Of a stretch of DNA of 64,000 nt, positions 26,296-35,217 are shown in pieces. How positions within the stretch are numbered: position 1 is the stretch's first letter; each line of letters opens with the position of its first letter. The notes under the pieces are model-generated. The model did no database searches. It saw nothing but the letters and a program-made list of their open reading frames with translations, and was not told the DNA's origin. The position numbers and the translations under genes are program-made. This DNA is from Corynebacterium suedekumii (GTDB taxonomy: Bacteria > Actinomycetota > Actinomycetes > Mycobacteriales > Mycobacteriaceae): assembly GCF_030252185.1 (NCBI RefSeq), contig NZ_CP126970.1:2108001-2172000 (forward strand), written 5' to 3'.

Positions 26296-27366
26296 ATGCA
26301 TTCAACCCCCACATCCCGCCAGGCGGCTGTCGTCTACAACCCGGTCAAGGTCGACGTCGACGAGTTGAAGTCGCTCGTCCACGCCGCCGCCGAGAAGCAC
26401 GGCTGGGGAGATGTCGCCTGGTTCGAGACCACCGTCGAGGACCCCGGGCTCGGGCAGGCGAAGCAGGCCGCCGAGGAGGGCGCGGAGATGGTCGTCGCCT
26501 GCGGCGGTGACGGCACCGTCCGCGCCGCGGCCGCCGGACTGCGTGACACCGGCGCCTCGCTGGGAATCATCCCGCAGGGCACCGGTAACCTCCTGGCCCG
26601 CAACCTCTCCCTGCCGCTGGAGATGGAGGACGCGATCGACACCGTCTTCGGCGGACAGGACACCCGCATCGACACCTGCACGGCGGAGCTGACCCGTCCC
26701 GACGGGTCCACCGAATCCCTCGACTTCGTCGTCATGGCCGGTGTCGGCATCGACGCGCAGATGATCGTCAACACCGACGATGACCTGAAGAAGAAGATCG
26801 GCTTCCTCGCCTATGGCGTGGCCATCGCCAAGTCCCTGGCCGGCGGCAACCGCATCCGGGTCGACTACCGGCTCGACGGCGGCGCCCGGCACCGCACCCG
26901 CGTCCACTCGCTGATCATCGGCAACTGTGGCGATCTGGTCGCCAGTGTGCCGCTGCTGCCCGACGCCCAGGCCAACGACGGCATCTTCGACCTCGTGGCC
27001 ATCCGGCCCACGGGTGTGTTCGGGTGGGCGCAGGTCTTCGGCAAGATCGGCCACCAGATGTGGGAGAAGTTCCGTCTCCGCGTCCTGCGCCGGGACGAAC
27101 GCATCACCGGCGGCGACGACGACATCAAGGCCCTGCAGTACGTCACCGGCACCCGCCTCGAGGTCACCCTCAAGCATCCGGAGGTCTTCGAGGTCGACGG
27201 TGACGAGGCCGGCGAGGTCACCGCCTTCACCATCACCATCGACCCCGAGTCGCTCGTCGTCCGCGAGCCCGTCCCGGAGCCGGTCACCGAGCCCGGCGAG
27301 CCGGCCCCCGGCACCAAGAAGTTCGACGAGGACGGTCAGGTGGCGGAGCACGGCGACTCGGCCTGA
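26296..27366 (+). CDS. diacylglycerol/lipid kinase (DagK/YegS family)
   Basis: 356-residue lipid kinase. It opens with AAVVYNPVKVD and has the nucleotide-binding motif CGGDGTVRAAAAGL, followed by GIIPQGTGNLLARNL, both diagnostic of the DAGK catalytic domain. The C-terminal half is the beta-sandwich lipid domain, with an acidic, Pro-rich tail (about residues 325-356). Likely substrates are diacylglycerol or a related lipid alcohol in phospholipid recycling. Start ATG at 26296, 10 bases after the esterase stop. A strong terminator follows. Confidence 0.87.
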   Translation: MHSTPTSRQAAVVYNPVKVDVDELKSLVHAAAEKHGWGDVAWFETTVEDPGLGQAKQAAEEGAEMVVACGGDGTVRAAAAGLRDTGASLGIIPQGTGNLLARNLSLPLEMEDAIDTVFGGQDTRIDTCTAELTRPDGSTESLDFVVMAGVGIDAQMIVNTDDDLKKKIGFLAYGVAIAKSLAGGNRIRVDYRLDGGARHRTRVHSLIIGNCGDLVASVPLLPDAQANDGIFDLVAIRPTGVFGWAQVFGKIGHQMWEKFRLRVLRRDERITGGDDDIKALQYVTGTRLEVTLKHPEVFEVDGDEAGEVTAFTITIDPESLVVREPVPEPVTEPGEPAPGTKKFDEDGQVAEHGDSA

Positions 27367-27377
27367 TCTCCGCCGGG

Positions 27378-27417
27378 CCCGTGACGGGTGCCCGGGGACA
27401 CCCGCGCGGGTCTTTTT
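27378..27417 (+). terminator. intrinsic terminator after the lipid kinase gene
   Basis: The inner stem CGGGTG/CACCCG (27385-27390 with 27399-27404) and outer stem CCCG/CGGG (27378-27381 with 27407-27410) are followed by TCTTTTT (27411-27417). It separates the exporter-esterase-kinase run from the ABC importer operon. Confidence 0.8.
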
Positions 27418-27487
27418 ACCCATGTGAGATACCGACACAGTAAGTTCAGATGCGTATCAGATCACATACCGTGAAGGACGTCCCACC

Positions 27488-28486
27488 ATGTTCTCCCGCT
27501 CCTCCCGGGCCCGCACCCTGGCCGGCATCGCCGCCGTCGCCACCCTGGCCCTGACCGCCTGCTCCGACACCAGCTCGGGCACCGACAATGACGCCGCCGG
27601 TGACTCCGGTGAGTCCTACAGCATCGGCATCAACCAGCTGGTGCAGCACCCGGCGCTCGACGCCGCCGCCGAGGGCTTCAAGGCGGCCTTCGAGGAGGCC
27701 GGCGTCGACGTCGAGTTCGACGAGCAGAACGCCAACGGTGAGCAGGCCACCGCGCTGACCATCTCCCAGCAGTTCGCCGGCGCCGACCTGGACATGGTGC
27801 TCGCCGTGGCGACCCCGGCCGCGCAGGCCACCGCCCAGAACATCACCGACATTCCCGTCGTGTTCACCGCCGTCACCGACGCCGAGTCCGCCGAGCTCGT
27901 GGAGTCCAACGACGCCCCGGGCGGCAACGTCACCGGCACCTCCGACGCCGCTCCCATCGAGGACCAGCTCGACCTGCTCAAGGAGATCGTCCCGGACGCG
28001 CAGTCCATCGGCATCGTCTACGCCTCCGGTGAGGTCAACTCCCAGGTGCAGGTCGACGCTGTGCAGGAGGCCGCGGGCCCGCGTGACCTCGAGGTGGTCA
28101 CTCAGACCGTGACCACCGCCAACGACATCCAGCAGGCAGTCGAGGCACTCGGCGACGTCGACGCCATCTACGTGCCCACCGACAACATGGTCGTGTCCGG
28201 CATCGCCTCCCTGGTCCAGGTCGCCGAGCAGAAGCAGATCCCGGTCATCGCCGCCGAGGCCGGCACCGTCGAGGGCGGCGCCATCGCCACCCTGGGCATC
28301 GACTACACCGAGCTGGGTCGCCAGACCGGTGAGATGGCCCTGCGCATCCTGCGTGACGGCGAGGACCCGGCCACCATGCCGGTCGAGACCGCCACCGAGT
28401 TCACCTACGTCATCAACGAGGACGCCGCCGAGCGTCAGGGTGTCACCATCCCCGAGAACATCCTCAGCGAGGCCGAAACCGTATGA
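27488..28486 (+). CDS. ABC importer substrate-binding lipoprotein (PF04392-like)
   Basis: 332 residues with a lipobox LALTAC (Cys25) and a two-lobe periplasmic-binding fold of the kind found in TrpX-type transporters. Motifs include GINQLVQHPALDAAAEGF, the GSTVN-like NVTGTSDAAPIEDQL, and IPVIAAEAG. Members of this family import aromatic amino acids or other small molecules; the ligand here is unknown. ATG 27488 is preceded by GAAGGA. The stop overlaps the permease start, and the ATPase follows, so this is a complete importer operon. Confidence 0.86.
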   Translation: MFSRSSRARTLAGIAAVATLALTACSDTSSGTDNDAAGDSGESYSIGINQLVQHPALDAAAEGFKAAFEEAGVDVEFDEQNANGEQATALTISQQFAGADLDMVLAVATPAAQATAQNITDIPVVFTAVTDAESAELVESNDAPGGNVTGTSDAAPIEDQLDLLKEIVPDAQSIGIVYASGEVNSQVQVDAVQEAAGPRDLEVVTQTVTTANDIQQAVEALGDVDAIYVPTDNMVVSGIASLVQVAEQKQIPVIAAEAGTVEGGAIATLGIDYTELGRQTGEMALRILRDGEDPATMPVETATEFTYVINEDAAERQGVTIPENILSEAETV

Positions 28487-29406
28487 TCGGCGCGGTCGAG
28501 GTCGGCCTGATCTACGGGGTGATGGCACTCGGCGTCTACCTGACGTTCCGTGTGCTCAACTTCCCGGATCTCACCGTCGACGGCAGCTTCACCACCGGCG
28601 CCGCCACCGCGGCCGTCGGCATCCTCAACGGTTGGCACCCGGTGCTGGCCACCCTCGCCGGATTCGTCACCGGTTTCATCGCCGGCGGCATCACCGGTCT
28701 GCTCCACACCAAGGGGCGGATCGACGGTCTGCTGGCCGGCATTCTCACCATGATCGCCCTGTGGTCGATCAACCTGCGCATCATGGACGGGGCGAACATC
28801 CCCCTGCTGCGGCAGGACACACTGTTCACCCCGCTTCGCGACGCCGGGCTCCTCGGCTCCTGGGCCGGTGCTGGCATCCTCGCCGTCATCGTCGCCCTCC
28901 TCGGCGTCCTGGTGGTGTGGTTCCTCGCCACCGACCTGGGACTGTCCCTGCGCGCCACCGGTGACAACGGGCAGATGATCACCTCCTTCGGGGTGTCCAC
29001 CGACTACACCAAGACGCTGACCCTGGCACTGTCCAACGGCTTCGTCGGCATGTGCGGTGCCCTCGTCGGCCAGTACCAGGGCTTCGCCGACATCTCCATG
29101 GGCATCGGCCTCATCCTCGTCGGCCTCGCATCGGTGATCATGGGTCAGGCGATCCTCGGACAGCGCAACCTCTGGCTCGCCGTGTTCGCCGTCATCGTCG
29201 GCGCGGTGATCTACCGGATCATCATCTTCGCCGCTCTCCAGGTCGGGCTGGACCCGAACGACATGAAGCTCATCACCGCACTGCTGGTCATCGTTGCTCT
29301 CCTCCTCCCGCGTTTCAAGAGCGTCAGGGGAGCGGTCGGCCGCACCGTGAGGCCCAAGACCTCCGAGCCTGCACCCGAGCCGGCCCTCGCCGCGAAGGAG
29401 GCCTGA
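28483..29406 (+). CDS. ABC importer permease (BPD_transp_2 type)
   Basis: 307-residue integral membrane protein with about eight to nine hydrophobic helices, of the same class as LivH/LivM and ribose permeases. It starts MIGAVEVGLIYGVMALGVYL and carries the segment LRATGDNGQM typical of this family's cytoplasmic loop. A Pro/Ala/Glu-rich cytoplasmic tail ends the protein. It overlaps the binding-protein gene by 4 bases and is followed after 1 base by the ATPase gene. Confidence 0.88.
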   Translation: MIGAVEVGLIYGVMALGVYLTFRVLNFPDLTVDGSFTTGAATAAVGILNGWHPVLATLAGFVTGFIAGGITGLLHTKGRIDGLLAGILTMIALWSINLRIMDGANIPLLRQDTLFTPLRDAGLLGSWAGAGILAVIVALLGVLVVWFLATDLGLSLRATGDNGQMITSFGVSTDYTKTLTLALSNGFVGMCGALVGQYQGFADISMGIGLILVGLASVIMGQAILGQRNLWLAVFAVIVGAVIYRIIIFAALQVGLDPNDMKLITALLVIVALLLPRFKSVRGAVGRTVRPKTSEPAPEPALAAKEA

Positions 29407-29407
29407 C

Positions 29408-30199
29408 ATGCTCACCGTCTCCCACGTCACCAAGACGTTCTTCCCCGGCACCGTCAACGAGCGCATCGCCCTCAACGACCTCTCACTCGAGCTCGCCGAG
29501 GGGGACTTCGTCACCGTCATCGGTTCCAACGGCGCCGGCAAGTCCACCCTCCTCAACGCCGTCGCCGGCCGCCTTGCCGTCGATTCCGGCGACGTCATCA
29601 TCGACGGCAGGCGGGTGAACAAGCTCCCCGAGTTCAAGCGTGCCCGCTACGTCGGCCGCGTCTTCCAGGACCCCCTGGCCGGCACCGCCCCGACGCTGAC
29701 CATCGAGGAGAACCTCTCCCTCGCGTGGCTGCGCGGCAAGGGCCGGGGCCTGGGCAGGGGACTGACCCGGGCGCGTCGCGACCAGTTCGTGAACAAGCTC
29801 CAGTCCCTCGAACTCGGCCTCGAGGACCGACTCACCGCCAAAGTTGGCCTGCTCTCCGGCGGGCAGCGCCAGGCGCTGTCCCTGCTCATGGCCGGATTCA
29901 CCAACCCCCGGATCATGCTGCTCGACGAGCACACCGCAGCCCTCGACCCTCAGCGGGCCGAACTGGTCACCGGTCTCACCGAACGCATCGTCGCCGAGGG
30001 CGGACTGACCACCCTCATGGTCACCCACAACATGGAACAGGCCCTGCGCCTGGGCAACCGGCTCATCATGATGCACGAGGGCCGCATCGTCTACGAGGCC
30101 GACGCCGCCACCAAGGCCAAGCTCGGCGTCCGTGACCTGCTCCAGGAGTTCGCCAACATCAAGGGAGCGACGCTCTCCGACAAGGCTTTCCTCGGCTGA
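29408..30199 (+). CDS. ABC importer ATPase
   Basis: 263-residue ABC ATPase with all motifs: Walker A GSNGAGKST, signature LSGGQRQALSLLMA, Walker B IMLLDEHTAALDP and H-loop MVTHNMEQ. The HTAAL after Walker B is characteristic of ATPases in this importer class. It completes the operon with the binding protein and permease. No dedicated regulator is linked. Confidence 0.93.
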   Translation: MLTVSHVTKTFFPGTVNERIALNDLSLELAEGDFVTVIGSNGAGKSTLLNAVAGRLAVDSGDVIIDGRRVNKLPEFKRARYVGRVFQDPLAGTAPTLTIEENLSLAWLRGKGRGLGRGLTRARRDQFVNKLQSLELGLEDRLTAKVGLLSGGQRQALSLLMAGFTNPRIMLLDEHTAALDPQRAELVTGLTERIVAEGGLTTLMVTHNMEQALRLGNRLIMMHEGRIVYEADAATKAKLGVRDLLQEFANIKGATLSDKAFLG

Positions 30200-30210
30200 T
30201 CACCGCTTAT

Positions 30211-30245
30211 CGACGCCCCGGCACGCTTGCGGTGTCGGGGCGTCG
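30211..30245. terminator. long hairpin after the importer operon
   Basis: A 14-bp stem pairs 30211-30224 (CGACGCCCCGGCAC) with 30232-30245 (GTGTCGGGGCGTCG), with one G-U pair and a 7-base loop. No T run follows on the plus strand. It lies 11 bases after the ATPase stop and probably ends or protects that transcript. Confidence 0.55.
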
Positions 30246-30274
30246 GCGTCCCGGCGGCGGCACAACCAAAAAGC

Positions 30275-30300
30275 AGGCCAGAGTCCGGAGACTCTGGCCT
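30275..30300 (-). terminator. intrinsic terminator of the tRNA-Pro transcript
   Basis: A perfect 11-bp stem pairs 30275-30285 (AGGCCAGAGTC) with 30290-30300 (GACTCTGGCCT) around CGGA. Read on the minus strand, it is followed by GCTTTTTGG, a proper T run. It lies 9 bases beyond the tRNA 3' end. Confidence 0.85.
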
Positions 30301-30308
30301 GTGCTTTG

Positions 30309-30382
30309 TCGGACTGACAGGATTTGAACCTGCGACCCCTACACCCCCAGTGTAGTGCGCTACCAAACTGCGCCACAGTCCG
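30309..30382 (-). tRNA. tRNA-Pro (anticodon GGG)
   Basis: A 74-nt cloverleaf on the minus strand. The acceptor stem is CGGACTG/CAGTCCG with discriminator A. The D-arm region is GGCGCAGTTTGGTAGCGC. The anticodon stem CTACA/TGTAG encloses the loop CTGGGGG, giving anticodon GGG. The T-arm contains GGTTCAAATCC. CCA is not encoded. The C1-G72 end pair is a known feature of tRNA-Pro. Confidence 0.96.
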
Positions 30383-30447
30383 CCGCTGCATCGGAATGCA
30401 ACTGCTTCAGGTTACAACAGTGTCATCCGCAAAGGCGAATCGCCTGG

Positions 30448-31125
30448 TCAGTGGCGCTCCATGAGGATGGTGACGAAGTTGCGGGCGATCCGCCGGCCGG
30501 TCTCTGACACCCGGTCGTCGACGTCCTGCATCTCGGCGAGCATGGCGTCACCGTCGCCACCGGACTGTGTGGTCCAGGTGGCCATGGTCTCGGGGGAGGC
30601 CTCGGGGTGGAACTGGACGCCCACGGCGGAGCCGAGGCGGAAGGCCTGGACCTCGTAGCGTTTCGAGGCTGCCAGGAGTTCCGCTCCGGGCGGGAGCTCG
30701 GTGATGACGTCGTGATGGTGTTCCGGGACCACCAGCGGGGACTCGAGGCCGACGAAGACGGGCTCGGGGGCCGCGGCCTCCATGAGTTCGACCTCGACGG
30801 CCCCTTCCTCGCCTTCGAGGCCGAAGTCGAGGTCGCCGTCGTGGGCGTCGGCGAGCAGCTGGGCGCCGAGGCAGATGCCGAGGACGGGGATGCCGGCGGA
30901 GACCCAGTCGCGGAGGGCAGCGTGGAGATCACCGACCCAGGGGTAGGAGCGGGCGTCGTTGATGCCGCCGAGGACGATGACGCCGTCGCCGACGGTCTCC
31001 GGCACGTCGGTGGCGGTGAGGTCGACGACGTCGACGGCGGCGCCGGCCTCGGTGAGCCAGTCGGTGAACTGGTCCAGGGATGCGGCGGGGTCGGGCTGGA
31101 GGACGGTGATGCGCGGCGTTGTCAT
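30448..31125 (-). CDS. class I glutamine amidotransferase-like protein
   Basis: 225-residue stand-alone GATase domain of the GMP synthase-like type. The nucleophile is C85 in VLGICLGAQLL and the catalytic pair is H173/E175 in QFHPEAS. An oxyanion-type segment VLGGINDARSYPW precedes it. Such stand-alone proteins are often annotated as GMP synthase-like and may act on gamma-glutamyl compounds. No partner synthase is adjacent, so the substrate is unknown. The ATG at 31125 gives normal length. Confidence 0.85.
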   Translation of the reverse strand: MTTPRITVLQPDPAASLDQFTDWLTEAGAAVDVVDLTATDVPETVGDGVIVLGGINDARSYPWVGDLHAALRDWVSAGIPVLGICLGAQLLADAHDGDLDFGLEGEEGAVEVELMEAAAPEPVFVGLESPLVVPEHHHDVITELPPGAELLAASKRYEVQAFRLGSAVGVQFHPEASPETMATWTTQSGGDGDAMLAEMQDVDDRVSETGRRIARNFVTILMERH

Positions 31126-31176
31126 GGGCCTATCGTATGACAGGTATCGGGCCCGTGTACAGACCCTCGGGCAGGT

Positions 31177-31581
31177 TCAGCCCACGTCGCCGGCGGAGTA
31201 GAACCACCGGCCGTCCAGGCGCCGGAAGGTGGAGCGCTCCCGCTGCGAGCCGGAGGGTTCGCCCCGGTAGAAGGCCTCGAACTCCACCATGCCGGTGGTG
31301 TCGAGCGGTCCGCCGCCGACGACATCGATGATGTCGAGGCGGTAGAAACGCACCGGCAGGTCCACCAGGGTCAGGTCGGAGGGGCGGGTGTCCGGGTCCC
31401 AGGTGGCCAGCAGATAGTCGGCGTCGCGGACCACGAAGGCGGTGAAACGCGAACGCATGAGCGTCTCGGCGGTCGGGGCGACGGCGCCCTCGTGGTACTT
31501 CCCGCAGCACTCGGCGTAGGTCAGGCCGGTGCCGCAGGGGCAGCGCCGGTCGCCGGGGAACACTGCTCCACCGAGGCTCAC
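31177..31581 (-). CDS. YchJ-family (UPF0225) SEC-C protein
   Basis: 134 residues. The N-terminal SEC-C zinc motif is CPCGTGLTYAECCGKYH, followed by an NTF2-like domain starting TAETLMRSRFTAFVV, the hallmark of the YchJ family. The biochemical role is unknown. The start overlaps the stop of the hydrolase-OsmC gene upstream, so the two are cotranscribed on the minus strand. Confidence 0.9.
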   Translation of the reverse strand: MSLGGAVFPGDRRCPCGTGLTYAECCGKYHEGAVAPTAETLMRSRFTAFVVRDADYLLATWDPDTRPSDLTLVDLPVRFYRLDIIDVVGGGPLDTTGMVEFEAFYRGEPSGSQRERSTFRRLDGRWFYSAGDVG

Positions 31582-32738
31582 GCGGGAACGTCCATGATGT
31601 TGGCGCCGGAGAGCATGCCCTGGATGTCAGTGGATTTCGCGGCGTCGAGAAGCAGGCGGCGCTCCGCCGCGGACAGCGTGCCGTCGAGGTGGACCTGGCG
31701 CTGGAAGGTGGAGGCGGAGGCGTGGGTGACGGTGACGCGGACGTCGTCGAGCTTCATGCCCTTCGCGGCGGCGCGGACGGCCTCGGAGGTGGCGGCGGCG
31801 AGCGCGGACATGAGCAGGTCGATGGCGGTCATGCCGGCGTCCTTGCCGCCGTCGGCCTTGGCGCGGTCCGTGATGACCTTGTGCGCGTCGGTGCGGACGA
31901 CGGAACCGAACTTCGTGCCGGCGGCGGAGGTGGCCATGACCTGGTCGGCGTCGACCTGGGCGGGCAGCTGGTTGGGCACCAGGTAGGGGCGGGACCATTC
32001 GGCGATGATGTGCCCGGCGCGTTGGGCGGAGGTGCCGCGGGTGAACAGGTGGTCGGCCTTGTCCAGGCTCACCAGGGACTTGGGGTAGCGGGTCTTGCGG
32101 AAGATGTTCTGCGCGTTCTCCACGCCGACGGTCTGGTCGACGGGGGAGTGGATGAGCAGCAGCGGCTTGCGCAGGCGGGGGAGGTAGGCCTCCGGATTGG
32201 TGTCGGCGAGGTCCTCGAGAAACTCCCGGGAGATGACGATGTCGCGGCCACCGAGGACGACGGTGACCGAGCCGTCCTCGTCGGCGTCCTTGACCCGGTC
32301 GGCGAAGTGCAGGACCGAGTGGGCGGGGTCGAAGGGGGCACCCATCGTGGCCACGGCGGCCAGGTGCTTCATCTCCGGGCGGGTCGCCGCCTGGAGTGCG
32401 GCCGCGCCGCCGAGGGAGTGGCCGACGAGCAGCTGCGGCGCCTCGTAGTTGGCGGTGAGCCAGTCGCTGGCGGCGACGATGTCGTCGACGTTCTGGGTGA
32501 AGGAGGTGTCGGCGAAGTCACCCTCGGACTGGCCGAGACCGGGAAAATCGAATCGCAGGGCGGCGATGCCGTGTTCGGCGAGCGTCTTGCACACGCGGGA
32601 GGCGGCGGGGGCGAAGCGGGAACAGGTGAAACAGTGCGCGAAGATCGCGAACCCCACCGGTTCCGCATCCGGGAAGTCAATCGTGCCGGCCATTGTCGTT
32701 CCCGTGCTGGAGGGAAGCTTCACGCTCACAGAATGCAT
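31578..32738 (-). CDS. alpha/beta hydrolase fused to OsmC domain
   Basis: 386 residues from the ATG at 32738; an in-frame start nine codons earlier is also open. The N-terminal half (about 1-250) is an alpha/beta hydrolase with the nucleophile elbow GHSLGGAAAL, aspartate region HSPVDQTVG and histidine KADHLF. The C-terminal half is an OsmC/Ohr-like domain (about 255-386) with MTAIDLLMSALAAATSEAVR. This fusion is widespread and may join an esterase with peroxide-related thiol chemistry. The OsmC cysteines are not clearly conserved (ALAAATS where Ohr has a Cys), so peroxidase activity is doubtful. Confidence 0.85.
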   Translation of the reverse strand: MHSVSVKLPSSTGTTMAGTIDFPDAEPVGFAIFAHCFTCSRFAPAASRVCKTLAEHGIAALRFDFPGLGQSEGDFADTSFTQNVDDIVAASDWLTANYEAPQLLVGHSLGGAAALQAATRPEMKHLAAVATMGAPFDPAHSVLHFADRVKDADEDGSVTVVLGGRDIVISREFLEDLADTNPEAYLPRLRKPLLLIHSPVDQTVGVENAQNIFRKTRYPKSLVSLDKADHLFTRGTSAQRAGHIIAEWSRPYLVPNQLPAQVDADQVMATSAAGTKFGSVVRTDAHKVITDRAKADGGKDAGMTAIDLLMSALAAATSEAVRAAAKGMKLDDVRVTVTHASASTFQRQVHLDGTLSAAERRLLLDAAKSTDIQGMLSGANIMDVPA

Positions 32739-32811
32739 GGGTCCAGGATAGTGGAGCCTGCTCAACTACTGTGGAGGGGACGTATTCACTCGGTAGTACT
32801 GGAGGTTCCCC

Positions 32812-35100
32812 GTGGCATTCGACTGGTTCTGGAAGGCGATGGGCGCGCGGCAGTCGCGCAACCAGAAGCGCAGCGTCGCCATAGTCGACGACGCCACTTC
32901 CCGGATCGATGCTCTCGCCTCGCTTGATGACGCCGCCGTGGCCGCCAGAGCCCGCACCCTCACCGCGGGCGGCGAGCTCGCCGACCCCGCAGAGTTCCTC
33001 GCCGTGCTCGCCGTCGCCTCGCAGCGTTCGCTGGGGCTGACGCCTTTCCCGGTCCAGTCCCAGGCGGTGTTGCGCCTGCTCGAGGGCGATGTCATCCAGA
33101 TGGCCACCGGCGAGGGCAAGACCCTGGTCGGCGCGATGGCCGCCACCGGGTTCGGCCTCATGGGCAGACGGGTCCACGTGATCACGGTCAACGACTACCT
33201 CGCAGCCCGCGACGCCGAATGGATGCGCCCGCTCGTGGAGTTCTTCGGTCTCACCGTCGCCGCGATCACGGAGAAGCTCGACGCTCAGCAGCGGCGGGTG
33301 GCCTACGCCAGCGACGTGGTCTACGGGCCGGTGAATGAAATCGGCTTCGACGTTCTCCGGGACCAGCAGATCACCCGCCGCGCCGACGCGGTCCAGGCCC
33401 CGGCGGACGTCGCCCTCGTCGACGAGGCCGACTCCGTCCTCGTCGACGAGGCACTCGTCCCACTGGTGCTCGCCGGCAACCAGCCGGGTGTCGAGTCCAC
33501 CGGCCAGATCACCGACGTGGTCCGCCACCTGCGTGAACGCGAGCACTACACCATCGACGACGACCGCCGGAACGTCTTCCTCACCGACGCCGGCGCCACC
33601 CGCGTCGAGGGTGCCCTGGGCATCGGGTCCCTCTACGACGACGAGCACATCGGCACCACCCTGGTGAAGGTCAATCTCGCCCTGCACGCCAAGGCCCTGC
33701 TCATCCGGGACATCCACTACCTGGTGGCCGACGGCAAGGTCGCCCTCATCGACGCCTCCCGCGGGCGGGTCGCCGACCTGCAGCGCTGGCCCGACGGACT
33801 CCAGGCAGCCGTAGAGGCCAAGGAGGGCCTCGACGTCACCGAGGGCGGGAAGATCCTCGACACCATCACCCTCCAGGCCCTCATGCGCCGCTACCCGAAG
33901 GTGTGCGGCATGACCGGCACCGCCGTGGAGGCCACCGACCAGCTCCGCCAGTTCTACGATCTGCACGTCTCCGTCATCGACCGCCACCGCGAACTGCGGC
34001 GCTTCGACGAGGCCGACCGCATCTACGCCACCGCCGCCGAGAAGAACCGCGCCATCGTCGAGGAGATCGTCGCCCTCCACGCCACCGGCCAGCCCGTCCT
34101 CGTGGGCACCCACGACGTCGCCGAGTCCGAGGCCCTGGCCGAGGCACTGGCCGAACGCGGCATCGACGCCAACGTCCTCAACGCCAAGAATGACGCCGAG
34201 GAAGCCCGGATCGTCGCCGAAGCCGGTGACCTGGGCCGGGTGACCGTCTCCACCCAGATGGCCGGCCGTGGCACCGACATCAAACTCGGCGGTGCCGACG
34301 AAACCGAGCACGCCAACGTCGCCGAGCTCGGCGGCCTGGCCGTCATCGGCACCTCCCGGCACCGCACCGCCCGCCTGGACAACCAGCTCCGCGGACGTGC
34401 CGGACGCCAGGGGGATCCGGGCCTGTCCCTGTTCTTCGTCTCCCTCGAGGATGACGTGGTCACCTCCGGCGGATCGGGGGAATCCGTCAGCGCCCAGCCC
34501 GACGACTCCGGCCTCATCACCGCCAAGCGGATCCAGGACTTCGTCGGCCACTGCCAGCGCGTCACCGAGGGCCAGCTGCTGGAAATCCACTCCCAGACGT
34601 GGAAGTACAACCAGCTGCTCGCCGACCAGCGGATCATCATCGACGAACGCCGCGCCCGCCTCCTCGACACCGCCCAGGCCTGGGAGGAACTGTCCCGACG
34701 GTCACCGGAACGCGCCGCCGAGCTGGCCGACCTCGACCACCCGGTCCGTGAACAGGCCGCCCGCGACATCATGCTCTTCCACCTCGACCAGGAGTGGGCC
34801 GACCACCTCGCCGTCATGGATGACGTCCGGGAGTCGATCCACCTGCGCGCCATCGCCCGCGAGACACCCATCGACGAGTACCACCGCATCGCGGTGCGGG
34901 AGTTCAAGGAGCTGGCCCAGCGCGCCGTCGACAAGGCGGTGGCGACCTTCGAGACGGTGACCATCGACGCCGACGGGGCCCACCTGGCGGACGAGGGACT
35001 CGCGCGTCCGTCCGCGACGTGGACCTACATGGTCTCAGACAACCCGCTCGCCGGTGGCGGCAACTCCGTCGTGTCCGGAATCGGTAACCTTTTCCGCTGA
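32812..35100 (+). CDS. secA2: accessory preprotein translocase ATPase SecA2
   Basis: 762-residue SecA-type motor. The Walker A motif MATGEGKT is at residues 97-104, the helicase-type VDEADSVLVDEA follows, and the second nucleotide domain has TQMAGRGTDIKLG and GRAGRQGDPG. It is shorter than housekeeping SecA and lacks the C-terminal zinc-binding tail, which with the genomic position next to odhI marks it as SecA2, exporting a subset of proteins. The GTG start at 32812 follows GGAGG. Confidence 0.92.
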   Translation: MAFDWFWKAMGARQSRNQKRSVAIVDDATSRIDALASLDDAAVAARARTLTAGGELADPAEFLAVLAVASQRSLGLTPFPVQSQAVLRLLEGDVIQMATGEGKTLVGAMAATGFGLMGRRVHVITVNDYLAARDAEWMRPLVEFFGLTVAAITEKLDAQQRRVAYASDVVYGPVNEIGFDVLRDQQITRRADAVQAPADVALVDEADSVLVDEALVPLVLAGNQPGVESTGQITDVVRHLREREHYTIDDDRRNVFLTDAGATRVEGALGIGSLYDDEHIGTTLVKVNLALHAKALLIRDIHYLVADGKVALIDASRGRVADLQRWPDGLQAAVEAKEGLDVTEGGKILDTITLQALMRRYPKVCGMTGTAVEATDQLRQFYDLHVSVIDRHRELRRFDEADRIYATAAEKNRAIVEEIVALHATGQPVLVGTHDVAESEALAEALAERGIDANVLNAKNDAEEARIVAEAGDLGRVTVSTQMAGRGTDIKLGGADETEHANVAELGGLAVIGTSRHRTARLDNQLRGRAGRQGDPGLSLFFVSLEDDVVTSGGSGESVSAQPDDSGLITAKRIQDFVGHCQRVTEGQLLEIHSQTWKYNQLLADQRIIIDERRARLLDTAQAWEELSRRSPERAAELADLDHPVREQAARDIMLFHLDQEWADHLAVMDDVRESIHLRAIARETPIDEYHRIAVREFKELAQRAVDKAVATFETVTIDADGAHLADEGLARPSATWTYMVSDNPLAGGGNSVVSGIGNLFR

Positions 35101-35145
35101 TCAGATTCCGCCCCGTGACCCGGCCGGGGACACATCGCGCGTCCC

Positions 35146-35178
35146 GCGCCCTCCCGGGGAGGGCGCAACCGCTATGAT
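35146..35178 (+). promoter_or_regulatory. hairpin and candidate -10 box before odhI
   Basis: GCGCCCTC (35146-35153) pairs with GAGGGCGC (35159-35166), probably a secA2 transcript stop without a T run. Just after it TATGAT (35173-35178) is a good -10 element for odhI. No clear -35 is seen because the hairpin occupies that region. Confidence 0.4.
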
Positions 35179-35217
35179 TACTACCAGTCACCGTTGACGA
35201 CAATCGGAGGTTGAGAA

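Noticed and set aside
32677..34590. 637-codon minus-strand open frame over secA2
   Set aside because: Mirror reading of secA2 with low-complexity Gly/Val/Asp composition; no family features.
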